Source of the DNA: an uncultured Methanobrevibacter sp.
GTDB taxonomy: Archaea; Methanobacteriota; Methanobacteria; Methanobacteriales; Methanobacteriaceae
Reading direction: 5' to 3'
Length of the DNA stretch: 64,000 nucleotides
NCBI RefSeq assembly: GCF_946184425.1
Contig: NZ_CAMHFP010000004.1
Coordinates: forward strand, 1 to 64,000
Positions 1 to 10,205 of the stretch are shown here, one piece after another; the stretch's first letter is position 1, and each line of letters starts with the position of its first letter. The translations under genes and the position numbers were made by a program. The notes below the pieces were generated by a model, which did not search any database, had not been told where the DNA came from, and saw only the letters and a list, made by a program, of their open reading frames with translations.

Positions 1-1215
1 GATATGGATCAAAGATTACTTGTTCCAATGATTAGGGATGAAAACGGAGAACTCACTGAAGTGGACTGGGATACTGCTTTAGATAAAGCTGCTGAATATA
101 TTGCAAACTCTATCAGACCTGTATTTTACGGATGGTCTGAAACTTCTACTGAATGTATGAAAGAAGGAGTAGCATTAGGAGAATACATCGGTGCAGTATT
201 GGATAACCAAGCTACTATCTGTCACGGTCCTTCTCTCCAAGCTGTACAAAACGCTGGATACCCTATCCAAACTTTAGGGGAAGTTCAAAACAGAGCTGAC
301 ATGATTGTTTACTCTGGAAGTAACGCAATGAACTCTCACCCAAGACACATGGCAAGATATGCTGTATTCTGCCGTGGATACTTCAGACAAAGAGGAAGAT
401 TCGACAGAACTGTTGTTACTATGGATCCAAAATTCTCTGATACTGCTAAATGTTCAGACAAATGGATTGGTTTTGAACAAAACGGAGACTACGGTTTCTA
501 CAACGCTATTAGAGCAGTTTTAAGAGGAAAAGAATTATACCAAGATGTAATTTCTGGAATTCCTAAAGAAGATATTTACGAATTAGCAGAAGAAATGAAA
601 AATGCTGAATTCGGTGTTCTCTTCTTCGGTTTAGGTTTAACCCATACTTTATCAAAACAAAGAAACATTGATATCGCTATTAAAATGGTTCAGGACTTAA
701 ACAAATACAGTAAATGGGGTCTTACTCCAATGAGAGGTCACTTTAACGTAAACGGATTCAACATTTTCATGGCATTCGAATGTGGATTTGCTTTCGGTGT
801 TGACTACTGTAGAGGTTACCCAAGATATATGTTAGGAGAAACCAACACTATCGATTTATTAACCAGAAAAGAACCAGATTGTTTCATGGTTATTGCAGCT
901 GACCCAGGTGCTCACTTCCCTAATGGAGCTAACCAACACTTAGCTGATATTCCTGTTATTCAAATCGATATTCACTGGGGTCCATCAACTGAACTCGCTG
1001 ATGTAGTATTGCCAGGTTCATTCATTGCAGTTGAATGTGCTGGTACCAGTTATCGTATGGATGGAGTTCCTATTTACATGAAAAAAGCTATCGACAAACC
1101 AGAAACCTGTCGTGATGACGAATGGATTGTCCGTGAATTGAAAGAAAGAGTAATGAAACTCAGAGAAGAGCCAAACGTAGCTCCAAAATATGTGCCAAAT
1201 CCAAACGCACTATAA
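1..1215 (+). CDS. fwdB: Formylmethanofuran dehydrogenase subunit B (5' end truncated by window start)
   Basis: Molybdopterin-oxidoreductase-like protein; ATICHGPS motif with Cys at the metal-ligand position; followed directly by fwdA and fwdC. Reading frame is open to base 1. Confidence 0.93.
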   Translation, partial: DMDQRLLVPMIRDENGELTEVDWDTALDKAAEYIANSIRPVFYGWSETSTECMKEGVALGEYIGAVLDNQATICHGPSLQAVQNAGYPIQTLGEVQNRADMIVYSGSNAMNSHPRHMARYAVFCRGYFRQRGRFDRTVVTMDPKFSDTAKCSDKWIGFEQNGDYGFYNAIRAVLRGKELYQDVISGIPKEDIYELAEEMKNAEFGVLFFGLGLTHTLSKQRNIDIAIKMVQDLNKYSKWGLTPMRGHFNVNGFNIFMAFECGFAFGVDYCRGYPRYMLGETNTIDLLTRKEPDCFMVIAADPGAHFPNGANQHLADIPVIQIDIHWGPSTELADVVLPGSFIAVECAGTSYRMDGVPIYMKKAIDKPETCRDDEWIVRELKERVMKLREEPNVAPKYVPNPNAL

Positions 1216-1225
1216 AGGTGATATA

Positions 1226-2938
1226 ATGGAATATATTCTTAAAAATGGTATAGTCTACGACCCAGCTAATGAAGTTAATGGGGAAAAGATGGACGTCATG
1301 TTCAAAGACGGTATTATTGTAGACAGTGTTTCTGCAGATGCTAAAGTCTTAGACGTTACCGATAAAATAGTCATGCCAGCAGGTGTTGACCCTCACGCAC
1401 ACGTTGCAGGTCCTAAATTAGTAGTAGGAAGATTATACAGGCCTGAAGACTCCAGAAGAGGTGTTACTCAAAAAACCAAAGTATTAAGATCAGAATCTGG
1501 TTTCTCCATTCCAAGTTGTCCTGCAACCGGTTACAGATACTCAAGATTAGGTTACGGTACTGTTGTAGAAGCAGCTATGCCTCCTCTTGAAGCAAAACAC
1601 ACTCACGAAGAAATTGCAACTATTCCTCAATTAGACATTCCAGCTTTACCATTATTCGGTAACAACTGGTTTGTAATGGAATATGCAAAAGATAATAATA
1701 TTGAAGACATTGCAGCATTTGTATCTGCATGGTTAAAAATATCAAAAGGTTACGGTATCAAAATCGTAAACCCATGTGGAAGTGAAGCATGGGGATGGGG
1801 TATGAACGTACATGGTGTAAACGACAAAGCACCATACTTTGATGTAACTTCAAAAGAAGTTATCGTTGCACTCGCAAAAGCTAACGAAATGTTAAACTTA
1901 CCTCACTCTATCCACATTCACCCTAATGACTTAGGACACCCTGGTAACGTACCTACAACTATCGAAACCATGGATGCTGTTAAAGGAATTAAAAAAGGTA
2001 AAGGCGCAGCTGAAGTTAGGGACCAAGTTATGCACTTAACTCACTTACAATTCCACTCCTACTTAGGTAACAGCTGGAAAGATGTAACATCTGGTGCTGA
2101 AGAAGTCGCTAAACATTTCAACAAAGCTGACAATTTAACTTGTGATATTGGTCAAGTAACTTTCGACGAAACCACTACTATGACTGCAGACGCTCCTATG
2201 GAATACGACTTATTCAAATTATCCGGTCTTAAATGGACCAACAAGGATATTGAATGTGAAACTGCAGCAGGTATCATCCCATGTATCTACTCCAAAAAAA
2301 GTCCAGTTAGCACATTACAATGGGCTATCGGTCTTGAATTATTCTTGTTAATTGAAGATCCATGGAGAGTATGTTTAACAACTGACCACCCTAACGCAGG
2401 TCCTTTCACCAGATATCCAAGAATCATCTCTTGGTTAATGAGTAATGAGAAAAGGCAAGACATGTGTGACAATGAAGTTCACAAATGGGTACACAAAAGA
2501 ACTCTTCTCCCAACTCTTGAAAGAGAATACGATTTCTACGATATTGCAACTATTACAAGAGCTGCTCCAGCTAAAATCTACGGATTCACCGACAGAGGTG
2601 CACTTACTCCTGGATACAGAGCAGACATTGCAGTATATGACATAAATCCTAATGATATTGACCCATCCAAACAAGCTGCTGACATCGAAAAAGGTTTCAA
2701 CGTAGCTCAATACACAATTAAAGATGGTCAAATCTTAGTAAAAGACAAAGAAATTGTAAAAGTTAAAGAAAGTCAAAACATTTGGGTTAACGTAAAAGGA
2801 TGGGAACAAAACGAGCAAAAAGTCATCGACAACATCATGCCGTTCTTCACCCAATACTACTCAGTCAAATGGGAAAACTATCCAGTACACGACCACTACG
2901 TATCCAACCCAATTAGAGTAGACGTTGACGGTAAATAG
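1226..2938 (+). CDS. fwdA: Formylmethanofuran dehydrogenase subunit A (amidohydrolase-type)
   Basis: [29 protein letters not shown]...[12 protein letters not shown], typical of FwdA. Start moved from 1190 to ATG 1226, preceded by AAGGTGAT. Confidence 0.95.
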   Translation: MEYILKNGIVYDPANEVNGEKMDVMFKDGIIVDSVSADAKVLDVTDKIVMPAGVDPHAHVAGPKLVVGRLYRPEDSRRGVTQKTKVLRSESGFSIPSCPATGYRYSRLGYGTVVEAAMPPLEAKHTHEEIATIPQLDIPALPLFGNNWFVMEYAKDNNIEDIAAFVSAWLKISKGYGIKIVNPCGSEAWGWGMNVHGVNDKAPYFDVTSKEVIVALAKANEMLNLPHSIHIHPNDLGHPGNVPTTIETMDAVKGIKKGKGAAEVRDQVMHLTHLQFHSYLGNSWKDVTSGAEEVAKHFNKADNLTCDIGQVTFDETTTMTADAPMEYDLFKLSGLKWTNKDIECETAAGIIPCIYSKKSPVSTLQWAIGLELFLLIEDPWRVCLTTDHPNAGPFTRYPRIISWLMSNEKRQDMCDNEVHKWVHKRTLLPTLEREYDFYDIATITRAAPAKIYGFTDRGALTPGYRADIAVYDINPNDIDPSKQAADIEKGFNVAQYTIKDGQILVKDKEIVKVKESQNIWVNVKGWEQNEQKVIDNIMPFFTQYYSVKWENYPVHDHYVSNPIRVDVDGK

Positions 2939-2940
2939 GG

Positions 2941-3816
2941 GTGTTTAATTTGAAAACAATTACATTTGATCAAATCAAAACTTCATCAATCGCTTTAGAA
3001 TTTGATGAATTAATTCCTGATGAAATTTACTCATGGACCGAAGCAGATTTCGCTAAATATCAAGTTCCTATTGGAAATTCCAGATTCCCAATCACTGACT
3101 TCTTCGACATTACTGTAGAAGGAGAAGCTAACGGACCTGAAGAAGTCGAAATGATTTTAAACGGAGACTTAAACAGAGTAAAATACATCGGTTGTAAAAT
3201 GAGCGCTGGAAACATTGTCTGTAACAGTAGTGTAGATTTACACGTAGGTGCAGAAATGTCCGGTGGATCTATTCTCGTTAAAGGTGATGCAGCTGCTCAC
3301 GCTGGAAGAGAAATGTCTGGTGGATACCTTGAAATCGAAGGAAACACCAAAGAATTCACTGGTGCTTCTTACATTGGTGAATGGAGAGGTATGACCGGAG
3401 GACAAATCGTTGTTGGCGGTAACGCTGGAAAACAATGTGGTGAATGTTTAACCGGTGGTAAAATCCACGTTAAAGGTAACTGTGATATCTTAGCTGGTAT
3501 TCACATGACCAAAGGTATCATTGAAATTGACGGTGACGTAAACCGTTGGCCTGGTGGACAAATGAAAAACGGTAACATTATCATCCACGGATTCCTTGGA
3601 AGATTACTCGAAGGATTTGTTCTCGATGGTATTGTTGTGGATCCTGAAGTTGAAGGTACCACTTTCGAAGGTAAATACATTAAATATACTGGAGATATTG
3701 GTCTTAACGGAAAAGGTAATTTATACTTAGATGCTGAAGCAAATAAAGAAAAATTATCTTCTTACGGAGAACTCGACGACGAATATACTTCAATTAGAGA
3801 ATACAGGAATTTATAA
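2941..3816 (+). CDS. fwdC: Formylmethanofuran dehydrogenase subunit C
   Basis: GltB C-terminal-like repeats (GxxMSGGxIxVxGDAxxxxGxxMxGG). Start could be GTG 2941 or TTG 2950. Confidence 0.94.
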   Translation: MFNLKTITFDQIKTSSIALEFDELIPDEIYSWTEADFAKYQVPIGNSRFPITDFFDITVEGEANGPEEVEMILNGDLNRVKYIGCKMSAGNIVCNSSVDLHVGAEMSGGSILVKGDAAAHAGREMSGGYLEIEGNTKEFTGASYIGEWRGMTGGQIVVGGNAGKQCGECLTGGKIHVKGNCDILAGIHMTKGIIEIDGDVNRWPGGQMKNGNIIIHGFLGRLLEGFVLDGIVVDPEVEGTTFEGKYIKYTGDIGLNGKGNLYLDAEANKEKLSSYGELDDEYTSIREYRNL

Positions 3817-3821
3817 TTCCT
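3805..3821 (+). terminator. Hairpin overlapping fwdC stop codon, followed by T-rich tract
   Basis: AGGAATT-TAT-AATTCCT perfect inverted repeat; stop TAA at 3814-3816 lies inside; followed by TTCTCTTTTCTTTTTTTT. Confidence 0.55.
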
Positions 3822-3862
3822 TTCTCTTTTCTTTTTTTTAAATAATTTTTTAGGCTGATAAT

Positions 3863-4153
3863 ATGGTGAAAGAAGTAGAAATGACCTTTGATGAAGTTGT
3901 AGAATACGTTAGAAACAATGTGTATGTTGGAGATGTTTTTGAAGTTTCATATAATCGTATTTTTGCTCCTGGTGAAGTATTAGGTCTTACTGAAGAAGAT
4001 GAAGTAACTGGAGAAGGTCTCAGGGTAGGTTTACAGTTAACTGGTGAAATTTTAAATCAGTCAGTTGAAGTTGACTTGCATGAAATTGCTGATGATTTAT
4101 TAGAAATTCGTCATATTCACGACGATGAAGAATTAATTATTGAAATTCTTTAA
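3863..4153 (+). CDS. DUF2097-like methanogen protein (paralogue 1)
   Basis: 96 aa; VEYVRNNVYVGDVFEVSYNRIFAPGEVLGL; clear paralogue of the next ORF. Confidence 0.7.
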   Translation: MVKEVEMTFDEVVEYVRNNVYVGDVFEVSYNRIFAPGEVLGLTEEDEVTGEGLRVGLQLTGEILNQSVEVDLHEIADDLLEIRHIHDDEELIIEIL

Positions 4154-4268
4154 ATCCTCTTTTTTTATTATTCCTTTTTTTAGTTTCATTTTTCATTGAA
4201 AAATTATTTTGTTCGTAAATATACAAACATTTATATATTAAATTAAAATAAGTAATCTTATTGAGGAG

Positions 4269-4568
4269 TTGATTGACATGAAAGAATTAGATTTAACAAC
4301 CCAGGAAGCAGTATCATACTTAAAAGAAAATGTTAAAATTCATGATTTGTTGGAAATTTCCTATAATAGGATTTATGCGTCTGGTGAAGTTTTAAATGTT
4401 GATTTTTCAGAATATTTTGGAAAACCTGGATTTAAATTATTGGTTTCCCTTGATGAAAGTGAATTGGGTGCTACAATTGAAATTGATGTTTATGAGGTAG
4501 AAGAGGATATTATTGAATTTGTTCACAAACCTAAAGAAGGGGAAGCTGTGGATGTGTCTGTAATTTAA
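4269..4568 (+). CDS. DUF2097-like methanogen protein (paralogue 2)
   Basis: 99 aa; VSYLKENVKIHDLLEISYNRIYASGEVLNV, aligned with paralogue 1. First ATG 4269 or internal ATG 4278. Confidence 0.7.
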   Translation: MIDMKELDLTTQEAVSYLKENVKIHDLLEISYNRIYASGEVLNVDFSEYFGKPGFKLLVSLDESELGATIEIDVYEVEEDIIEFVHKPKEGEAVDVSVI

Positions 4569-6251
4569 TTACAGTCTGTCCATGCTTTCAAATGGTATTA
4601 ATTTTTCTATAGCTTTTACTTCAATATTTATTCCGTTTTCTTTAATTGATCCTATTGAATTAAGACCGCCTCCAGCAATAACGCCGAAATTATAGTTATC
4701 AACTTTGGAATTGTAAATTAATTCTCTTGGTTTGCCTATTTTATAAATTGAAAACCCGATGTTGTTCAATCTTTCCAGCAGATGGACTGCATAGTCTCTT
4801 GCAATGTATGGAATTTCTTTTACGCTTGCCAATATTTTATTGGGATTATTGGTCTTGCTGATGGAAGTCATATTTTTTGATAAAAATATTTTATGGGGGT
4901 CTACTGTTGTTCCATTGTATGAAATTAACTCGATAAATAATGGAGGTTCTGTCAGCTCAAGCAGTCCGCTGTATTTTGGAGTGCTCATAATACCATGATT
5001 TATCAGTAATCCGTCAATACTTAAACTACAAATTGTAGCTATTCCTATTTTTTCATCATCGGTTGGATGGCTGAGCAGTTTATAGTATGGGTTGATGTAT
5101 TTCGGATTGTTGTTGTAAGTTTCTTCCATTATATTCAATGATTTGTCAATTTCATCTTTATTTATGTATGAAACATTAGCTATTATGTCTCCTTTTCTTT
5201 TTTCAACATCGAAATTAACTTGTTGAATTAAATTCCATGATTTAGATAATACAAATGGTATTTTTGGTTGTTTTGATTCATTTGCAGGTTTCAAACTATG
5301 GTGGATTTTTGTTGTAATTGGGGATAATGTATTGAAATCTTTTATTTCTTCAGCTATTTTAATATCAATTTCTTCCCCTATTTCTTTTAATGCGCAGAAT
5401 GGTGTTATTCCACCTATGATACTTATTCCTATCATTCCATCAGGAACAGGAACTCCCAGAATATCTTTTCCTTCTTTGGAAATTGCCAATACTCCTCCGA
5501 TTCCAATTTTATTTAATTTATTGATAATATCTATTGTTTTTTGACGGCTGACTCCTGGAATCAATCTGAAATTTGCGGGAATAACTCCGCTTCCTTTGGT
5601 AATCACGTCCAAAACAGATGTTAAATTTGAGTTTGTAAATGAATCCAATGGTGTTATTGATGTTTTCTTGTATGATATCAGATTTGTGAATTTTGTAGGT
5701 CTTGAATTTTCAATTTCCAATAGTCCTCCGTATTGAAGTTGTGACGGTATTCCCTCATTCAATAGTATTCCGTCAATTGTTGTTCCGCATATTGTTGTCA
5801 CTTCAATTTCTTCTGTGTTAGGGACTCTATTTAAATTAACATAAGGGCTAACAGAAAGACCACTTTCGAAAAATTCTTGGAGTATATTGATTGATTCTTT
5901 ATTATAAACAGTTGATGTATTTACAACAACATTTCCCTTTTGTTCCATATAGTTGAAATCAGTCAAGTACATCATTTCTTCAAATTTTGAATGGATGAAA
6001 TCAACCTGATCATATATAAGTCCTTTTTCTAATTTTTCACGGCCGAGGTCTGTAATCACTCTTCCAGAATATCCTTTCCTTTCAGTATATCCCTTTTCAT
6101 CCAAAATTTGCATATGATATCTTACTGCACGTTCCCCTAAATTAAATCCTTTGTTCTTCAGTTCATCAGCAATGAATTTGGAACCTATGGGTTTTTCTTG
6201 CGCACTCAATATTCTTAAAATTTCAATCATTCGGTGTTCTGATTCTGACAT
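4569..6251 (-). CDS. nrpR: NrpR-type nitrogen transcriptional regulator (winged helix plus two NrpR/DUF128 domains)
   Basis: N-terminal wHTH (RMIEILRILSAQEKPIGSKFIADELKNKGFNLGERAVRYHMQIL) plus two repeated domains (GTTIDGILLNEGIPSQLQYGGLLEIE / CSLSIDGLLINHGIMSTPKYSGLLELTEPP); located next to glnA. Confidence 0.9.
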   Translation of the reverse strand: MSESEHRMIEILRILSAQEKPIGSKFIADELKNKGFNLGERAVRYHMQILDEKGYTERKGYSGRVITDLGREKLEKGLIYDQVDFIHSKFEEMMYLTDFNYMEQKGNVVVNTSTVYNKESINILQEFFESGLSVSPYVNLNRVPNTEEIEVTTICGTTIDGILLNEGIPSQLQYGGLLEIENSRPTKFTNLISYKKTSITPLDSFTNSNLTSVLDVITKGSGVIPANFRLIPGVSRQKTIDIINKLNKIGIGGVLAISKEGKDILGVPVPDGMIGISIIGGITPFCALKEIGEEIDIKIAEEIKDFNTLSPITTKIHHSLKPANESKQPKIPFVLSKSWNLIQQVNFDVEKRKGDIIANVSYINKDEIDKSLNIMEETYNNNPKYINPYYKLLSHPTDDEKIGIATICSLSIDGLLINHGIMSTPKYSGLLELTEPPLFIELISYNGTTVDPHKIFLSKNMTSISKTNNPNKILASVKEIPYIARDYAVHLLERLNNIGFSIYKIGKPRELIYNSKVDNYNFGVIAGGGLNSIGSIKENGINIEVKAIEKLIPFESMDRL

Positions 6252-6324
6252 TAAAAAAGCTCCCTTTTTTAAATTTAATCATAATTAACTCATTAGTTAT
6301 CATTAAATTTAAAAAATAAAAAAT

Positions 6325-6351
6325 AATATTTAGATTAGATATCTAAATATT
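6325..6351 (-). terminator. 11-bp hairpin at the glnA stop codon
   Basis: AATATTTAGAT-TAGAT-ATCTAAATATT perfect inverted repeat; on the minus strand followed by ATTTTTTATTTTTT; glnA stop at 6335-6337 inside. Confidence 0.6.
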
Positions 6352-7690
6352 TCCTTTGTTCATATCCGAATACTTGCACACGGTATTCATCCCATTCTTT
6401 GTATTTAAGTTCTAGGAATTTTTCGCTCACATGTTTTCCTAATGCGTTCAATATGAGAGGGTCCTCTTCAAGTGAGTGGTAAGCTTCCCATAAACTTGTA
6501 GGTAAAACTTTAATGCCTCTTGCTTCTCTTTCTTCTTCATTTAATTCGTAAATGTTGATTTCAGTAGGTTCACCAGGATCAATTTTATTTACAATACCAT
6601 CTACACCTGCTTCCAACATTACTGCGAATGCAAGATAGGGGTTACATGCTGGATCCGGCGCCCTATATTCAATACGGGTTGCTTTTCCACGTGCAGCAGG
6701 AATTCTGATTAATGTGGATCTGTTTTTAAAACCATATGCTCGGTATACTGGAGCTTCATAACCTGGCACTAAACGTTTGTATGAGTTTACAATTGGGTTG
6801 GTAATTGCGGTTATTGCTGGAGCATGTTTTAACAGTCCTCCCATAAAGTGCATTGCATCTTTTGAAAGACCAGTTTCAGAATCAGGGTCTGAAAATAAGT
6901 TTTTGTCTCCTTTGAAGACAGACTGGTGACAATGCATACCACTTCCGCTTACTCCGAAGAATGGTTTTGGCATGAATGTTACTCTGTAATCCATTTGGTC
7001 GAAAGTAGCCATGTTGTCTACAATAGCTTTAATAGCTTGTTTGAATGTAATTACTGCATCTGCAGTTTTTAATGCATCTTTAAATTTAAATGCGATTTCG
7101 TTTTGACCTGGTGCCACTTCGTGGTGAGAAGCCTCTACTTCGAAGTCAAGTTCTTCCAGGTTCAAGGTCAGTTCTCTTCTGAAATCAGGACCTTTGTCGA
7201 GAGGTTCAACATCAAAGTATCCAGCTTCATCGTATGGCATTGGATATCCGTTTTCATCAATGTCTACAATAAAAAATTCTGGTTCAGGTCCTATATTATA
7301 TTGCAAACCTCTTTTAGCCAAATTGGCCAATGATCTTTTAAGGACACTTCTTGGGTCGCCTGCAAATGGTTCTCCTTCTGTAGTCCAAACATCACAGATG
7401 AATCTGCAGGTTGCAGATTCTTCAGGTCTCCAGGATAATCTTGAATATGTGTTGATGTCAGGTTTTAAAATTAAATCACTGTCATTAATTCCAACGAATC
7501 CTGCAATAGATGATCCGTCAAATAACATTCCTTCGTTGAATAGTTCACTCATGTCATCTCCATTAAATGGAATAACAATGTTTTTTACAGTTCCATTAAT
7601 GTCAACAAATTGTAAACGAATAAATTTAATATTGTCCTCTTTCATCTGTTCGATTACACTTTGCATTTTTTCTTCGTTAATATCGCTCAT
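6335..7690 (-). CDS. glnA: Glutamine synthetase type I
   Basis: GSS motif (FDGSSIAGF), [56 protein letters not shown]. Confidence 0.97.
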   Translation of the reverse strand: MSDINEEKMQSVIEQMKEDNIKFIRLQFVDINGTVKNIVIPFNGDDMSELFNEGMLFDGSSIAGFVGINDSDLILKPDINTYSRLSWRPEESATCRFICDVWTTEGEPFAGDPRSVLKRSLANLAKRGLQYNIGPEPEFFIVDIDENGYPMPYDEAGYFDVEPLDKGPDFRRELTLNLEELDFEVEASHHEVAPGQNEIAFKFKDALKTADAVITFKQAIKAIVDNMATFDQMDYRVTFMPKPFFGVSGSGMHCHQSVFKGDKNLFSDPDSETGLSKDAMHFMGGLLKHAPAITAITNPIVNSYKRLVPGYEAPVYRAYGFKNRSTLIRIPAARGKATRIEYRAPDPACNPYLAFAVMLEAGVDGIVNKIDPGEPTEINIYELNEEEREARGIKVLPTSLWEAYHSLEEDPLILNALGKHVSEKFLELKYKEWDEYRVQVFGYEQRKYLDI

Positions 7691-7731
7691 AGAATCAATC
7701 CAAATGTAGTAATATTGAATTAAAAATAGTC

Positions 7732-7745
7732 GGAAAATACTTTCC
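7732..7745. promoter_or_regulatory. NrpR operator upstream of glnA
   Basis: GGAAAATACTTTCC = GGAA-N6-TTCC, the known NrpR operator architecture; 42-55 nt upstream of the glnA start and downstream of a TATA-like element (minus-strand TTTATATAAC). Confidence 0.85.
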
Positions 7746-7918
7746 TACTTGCTCTTATATCTTCTTTTTATGTTATATAAAAGTTTTGAAAGAGCAATCA
7801 ATTGCTTAAATATGTTTAAATTTAATTTATTTTAGTTTAAATTATTTTATTAATTTTAATTTTTATTATAATTTTGTTTAAAATATTATAAAAAAAGAAA
7901 ATAATTTTGGTGTAATGT

Positions 7919-8656
7919 TTAGATTTCATCAATTGAAAATGAAGCGAAGTCGAGCAAATCAAATGTTAAAATTTTAGGTGCAACGGTTACCTTTCCGATT
8001 CTGGTTGCTATTTTGTAGGCTTCCATTGCCTGAAGGCACCCGATTAAGTTGGGAGTAGGTCCGATGGCAGGGGGAACGCCTGATGTGAGTTTATCCAATT
8101 CTTCCACAACTTCAGTTTCCAGCTCTTTTCCAAGTGAAGGCAAATTAAACATTTCCTCATAATTTTTGGTATTTGATAAAAATACGGTAACCTGTCCTAG
8201 CGTTCCATGTATTGCTCCATGAATAAATGGAATTTTATATTCATTGGCTTTTCTAGACACGATTATTCTTGTAAGGATATTGTCCAAAGCATCGATTACC
8301 ATATCTGAGTCGTTAAGGATTTTATCTATGTTGTTTTCGTCTACATGTTCGCTGAAGGATGTCACTTTAACGTATGGATTGATTGATTCAACTTTCTTTT
8401 TTGCAGTTTCACTTTTTGATAATCCGATGTTGTCAAATGTTGCAAAATTTTGTCTGTTCAGGTTTGTGTAGTCAAATGAATCCTCATCCACTAAAACAAG
8501 TTCTCCAACACCCATTCTTGCAAGCATTTCAATGGCCTGGCCGCCAATTCCTCCACAGCCTATAACTGAAATTTTGGTGTTTTTAAAGCGTTCCTGTTCT
8601 TCTTTTGTAACCAGATCCATTTGTCGTGTAGCTATTTGCCAGTATTTGTTTTCCAT
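7919..8656 (-). CDS. HesA/MoeB/ThiF-family adenylyltransferase
   Basis: ISVIGCGGIGGQAIEMLARMGVGELVLVDEDSFDYTNLNRQ nucleotide-binding motif of the E1-like family. Confidence 0.88.
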   Translation of the reverse strand: MENKYWQIATRQMDLVTKEEQERFKNTKISVIGCGGIGGQAIEMLARMGVGELVLVDEDSFDYTNLNRQNFATFDNIGLSKSETAKKKVESINPYVKVTSFSEHVDENNIDKILNDSDMVIDALDNILTRIIVSRKANEYKIPFIHGAIHGTLGQVTVFLSNTKNYEEMFNLPSLGKELETEVVEELDKLTSGVPPAIGPTPNLIGCLQAMEAYKIATRIGKVTVAPKILTFDLLDFASFSIDEI

Positions 8657-8664
8657 TTTTCCAC

Positions 8665-9837
8665 CTAGAAATGGTCAAAGTCACTGCCGAAGTATTCATA
8701 AACCTTTTGAAGTTCTTCGGGAATATTTATCATTTGAGTGCAGAAAGGAATGCATTCCATACATTCGACACAGCTGTCTGCCCGTGAATCATCATCTATC
8801 AAACTGAAATATTGCATTGCACTGGCTTTAGGGTCTTGCATCATGTGTGCTATGTTGTATTCTGTCAGACAGTTTATAATGTCTACGCCATGAGGGCAGG
8901 GCATGCAGTATCCGCATCTGGTGCAGTTGTTTCCAAGAAATGTTTTGTAGGTTCTTGAAACTTCCCTAATAAGTTCCTGGTCGTTTTCAGAAATTATGTC
9001 TTCAGTTGAAGCTATTCTGATATTGTCTTTCACCTGTTCTAAAGTGGTCATACCGCTAAAAACGCAATCCACATCATCCCTGTTCCACAGGTATTGTAAA
9101 GCCCATTCAACAGGTGTTCTTTTAACTTCAGCACTATCCCATAACTCCTGAATTTCAGTTGGAATATTTTGAACTAGTCTTCCTCCCCGTAGAGGTTCCA
9201 TTATCATGCTTCCGACATTGGTCTGCTTAAGATAGTCAAGTCCCATGACTCCTGATTGGTAGTACTCATCCAGATAGTTCATTTGGGTCATGACAACTTC
9301 CCATTTAGGATATTCATCCAGAATTTCAATCAGATAGTCCACTTCAATGTGTGATGAAAATCCGACATGCTTCACTTTCCCATTGGAAAGGCATTCATCT
9401 AAGAAATCCAGCACATCCAAATTATATACTTTTTCCCAATCCGGAACGGTAAGGGAGTGAAGTAGATAAATGTCTATATAATCGGTTTGCAGTTTTTTAA
9501 GCTGATCATCAAGGTAATAATCAAAATCATCCTTTTCTTCTATTGCCCATGAGGGAGATTTAGTTGAGAGTATGATGTCTTCTCGGTAACTGTTTTCTTT
9601 TAGGAATTCTCCAAGAAATCTTTCGCTGTTGCCGCTACCTTCTAGAGTTTTACTGTGATAGGGATAAGCAGTATCAATAATGTTTATTCCATTTTCAATT
9701 CCATAGGTTAGCATTTCGGTTGCTTCATTTTTGATGATTTCATCATTGGAGTTTTTTGTTGGAAGTCTCATAGTTCCAAAACCGAGTCTTGAGACTTCTA
9801 AATTAGTTTTTCCAAGTTTATTATATAACATTTTCAA
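8665..9837 (-). CDS. Aldo/keto reductase with C-terminal 4Fe-4S ferredoxin-like domain
   Basis: KLGKTNLEVSRLGFGTMRLP and CTRCGYCMPCPHGVDI...CVECMECIPFCTQMI. Confidence 0.88.
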   Translation of the reverse strand: MKMLYNKLGKTNLEVSRLGFGTMRLPTKNSNDEIIKNEATEMLTYGIENGINIIDTAYPYHSKTLEGSGNSERFLGEFLKENSYREDIILSTKSPSWAIEEKDDFDYYLDDQLKKLQTDYIDIYLLHSLTVPDWEKVYNLDVLDFLDECLSNGKVKHVGFSSHIEVDYLIEILDEYPKWEVVMTQMNYLDEYYQSGVMGLDYLKQTNVGSMIMEPLRGGRLVQNIPTEIQELWDSAEVKRTPVEWALQYLWNRDDVDCVFSGMTTLEQVKDNIRIASTEDIISENDQELIREVSRTYKTFLGNNCTRCGYCMPCPHGVDIINCLTEYNIAHMMQDPKASAMQYFSLIDDDSRADSCVECMECIPFCTQMINIPEELQKVYEYFGSDFDHF

Positions 9838-9949
9838 ATCCTCAATAACTTAACAATGATATTTTAATTGAACGAGATATAAAATAGTTATGATTTGAAA
9901 AATTATTTTTTAAAAAAAGTAGTTAAGATGGAATTCCTGGGATTTAGGA

Positions 9950-10059
9950 TGCCGGGGGCGGGATTCGAACCCGCGATCTCACGGTATCCCAGGAATAAGT
10001 CAGAGCACTGCTTTATTACCCTATGAGCCGTGCGCTCTAACCAGCTGAGCCACCCCGGC
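9950..10059 (-). tRNA. tRNA-Met (CAT), elongator type, with a 36-nt intron
   Basis: Minus strand GCCGGGGTGGCTCAGCTGGTTAGAGC GCACGG CTCATA [intron] ACCGTG AGATC GCGGGTTCGAATCCCGC CCCCGGCA folds as a cloverleaf; anticodon CAT; intron 9986-10021 after A37, bounded by a plausible bulge-helix-bulge (exon CUCA pairing with intron UGGG, 3-nt bulges UAG and AUA). Confidence 0.93.
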
Positions 10060-10205
10060 ATCTAACAAATATATATATTTTTATCATTACATTTAAACTT
10101 TTTGTTTTTTGGGCATTTTTTGGAAAATTTCAATAAAAACCATTATATTTAATAAGGCGTAATAAAATATACCTTATTATAATTAATTTTTTTATCGTGA
10201 TTATT

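Noticed and set aside
238-262. Selenocysteine site in FwdB
   Set aside because: The metal-ligand position reads ATICHGPS with a cysteine codon, and the frame has no in-frame TGA, so this is the Cys form rather than a selenoprotein.
7103-7709. Plus-strand ORFs antisense to glnA
   Set aside because: glnA is a clear core gene; the antisense frames show no protein family motifs.
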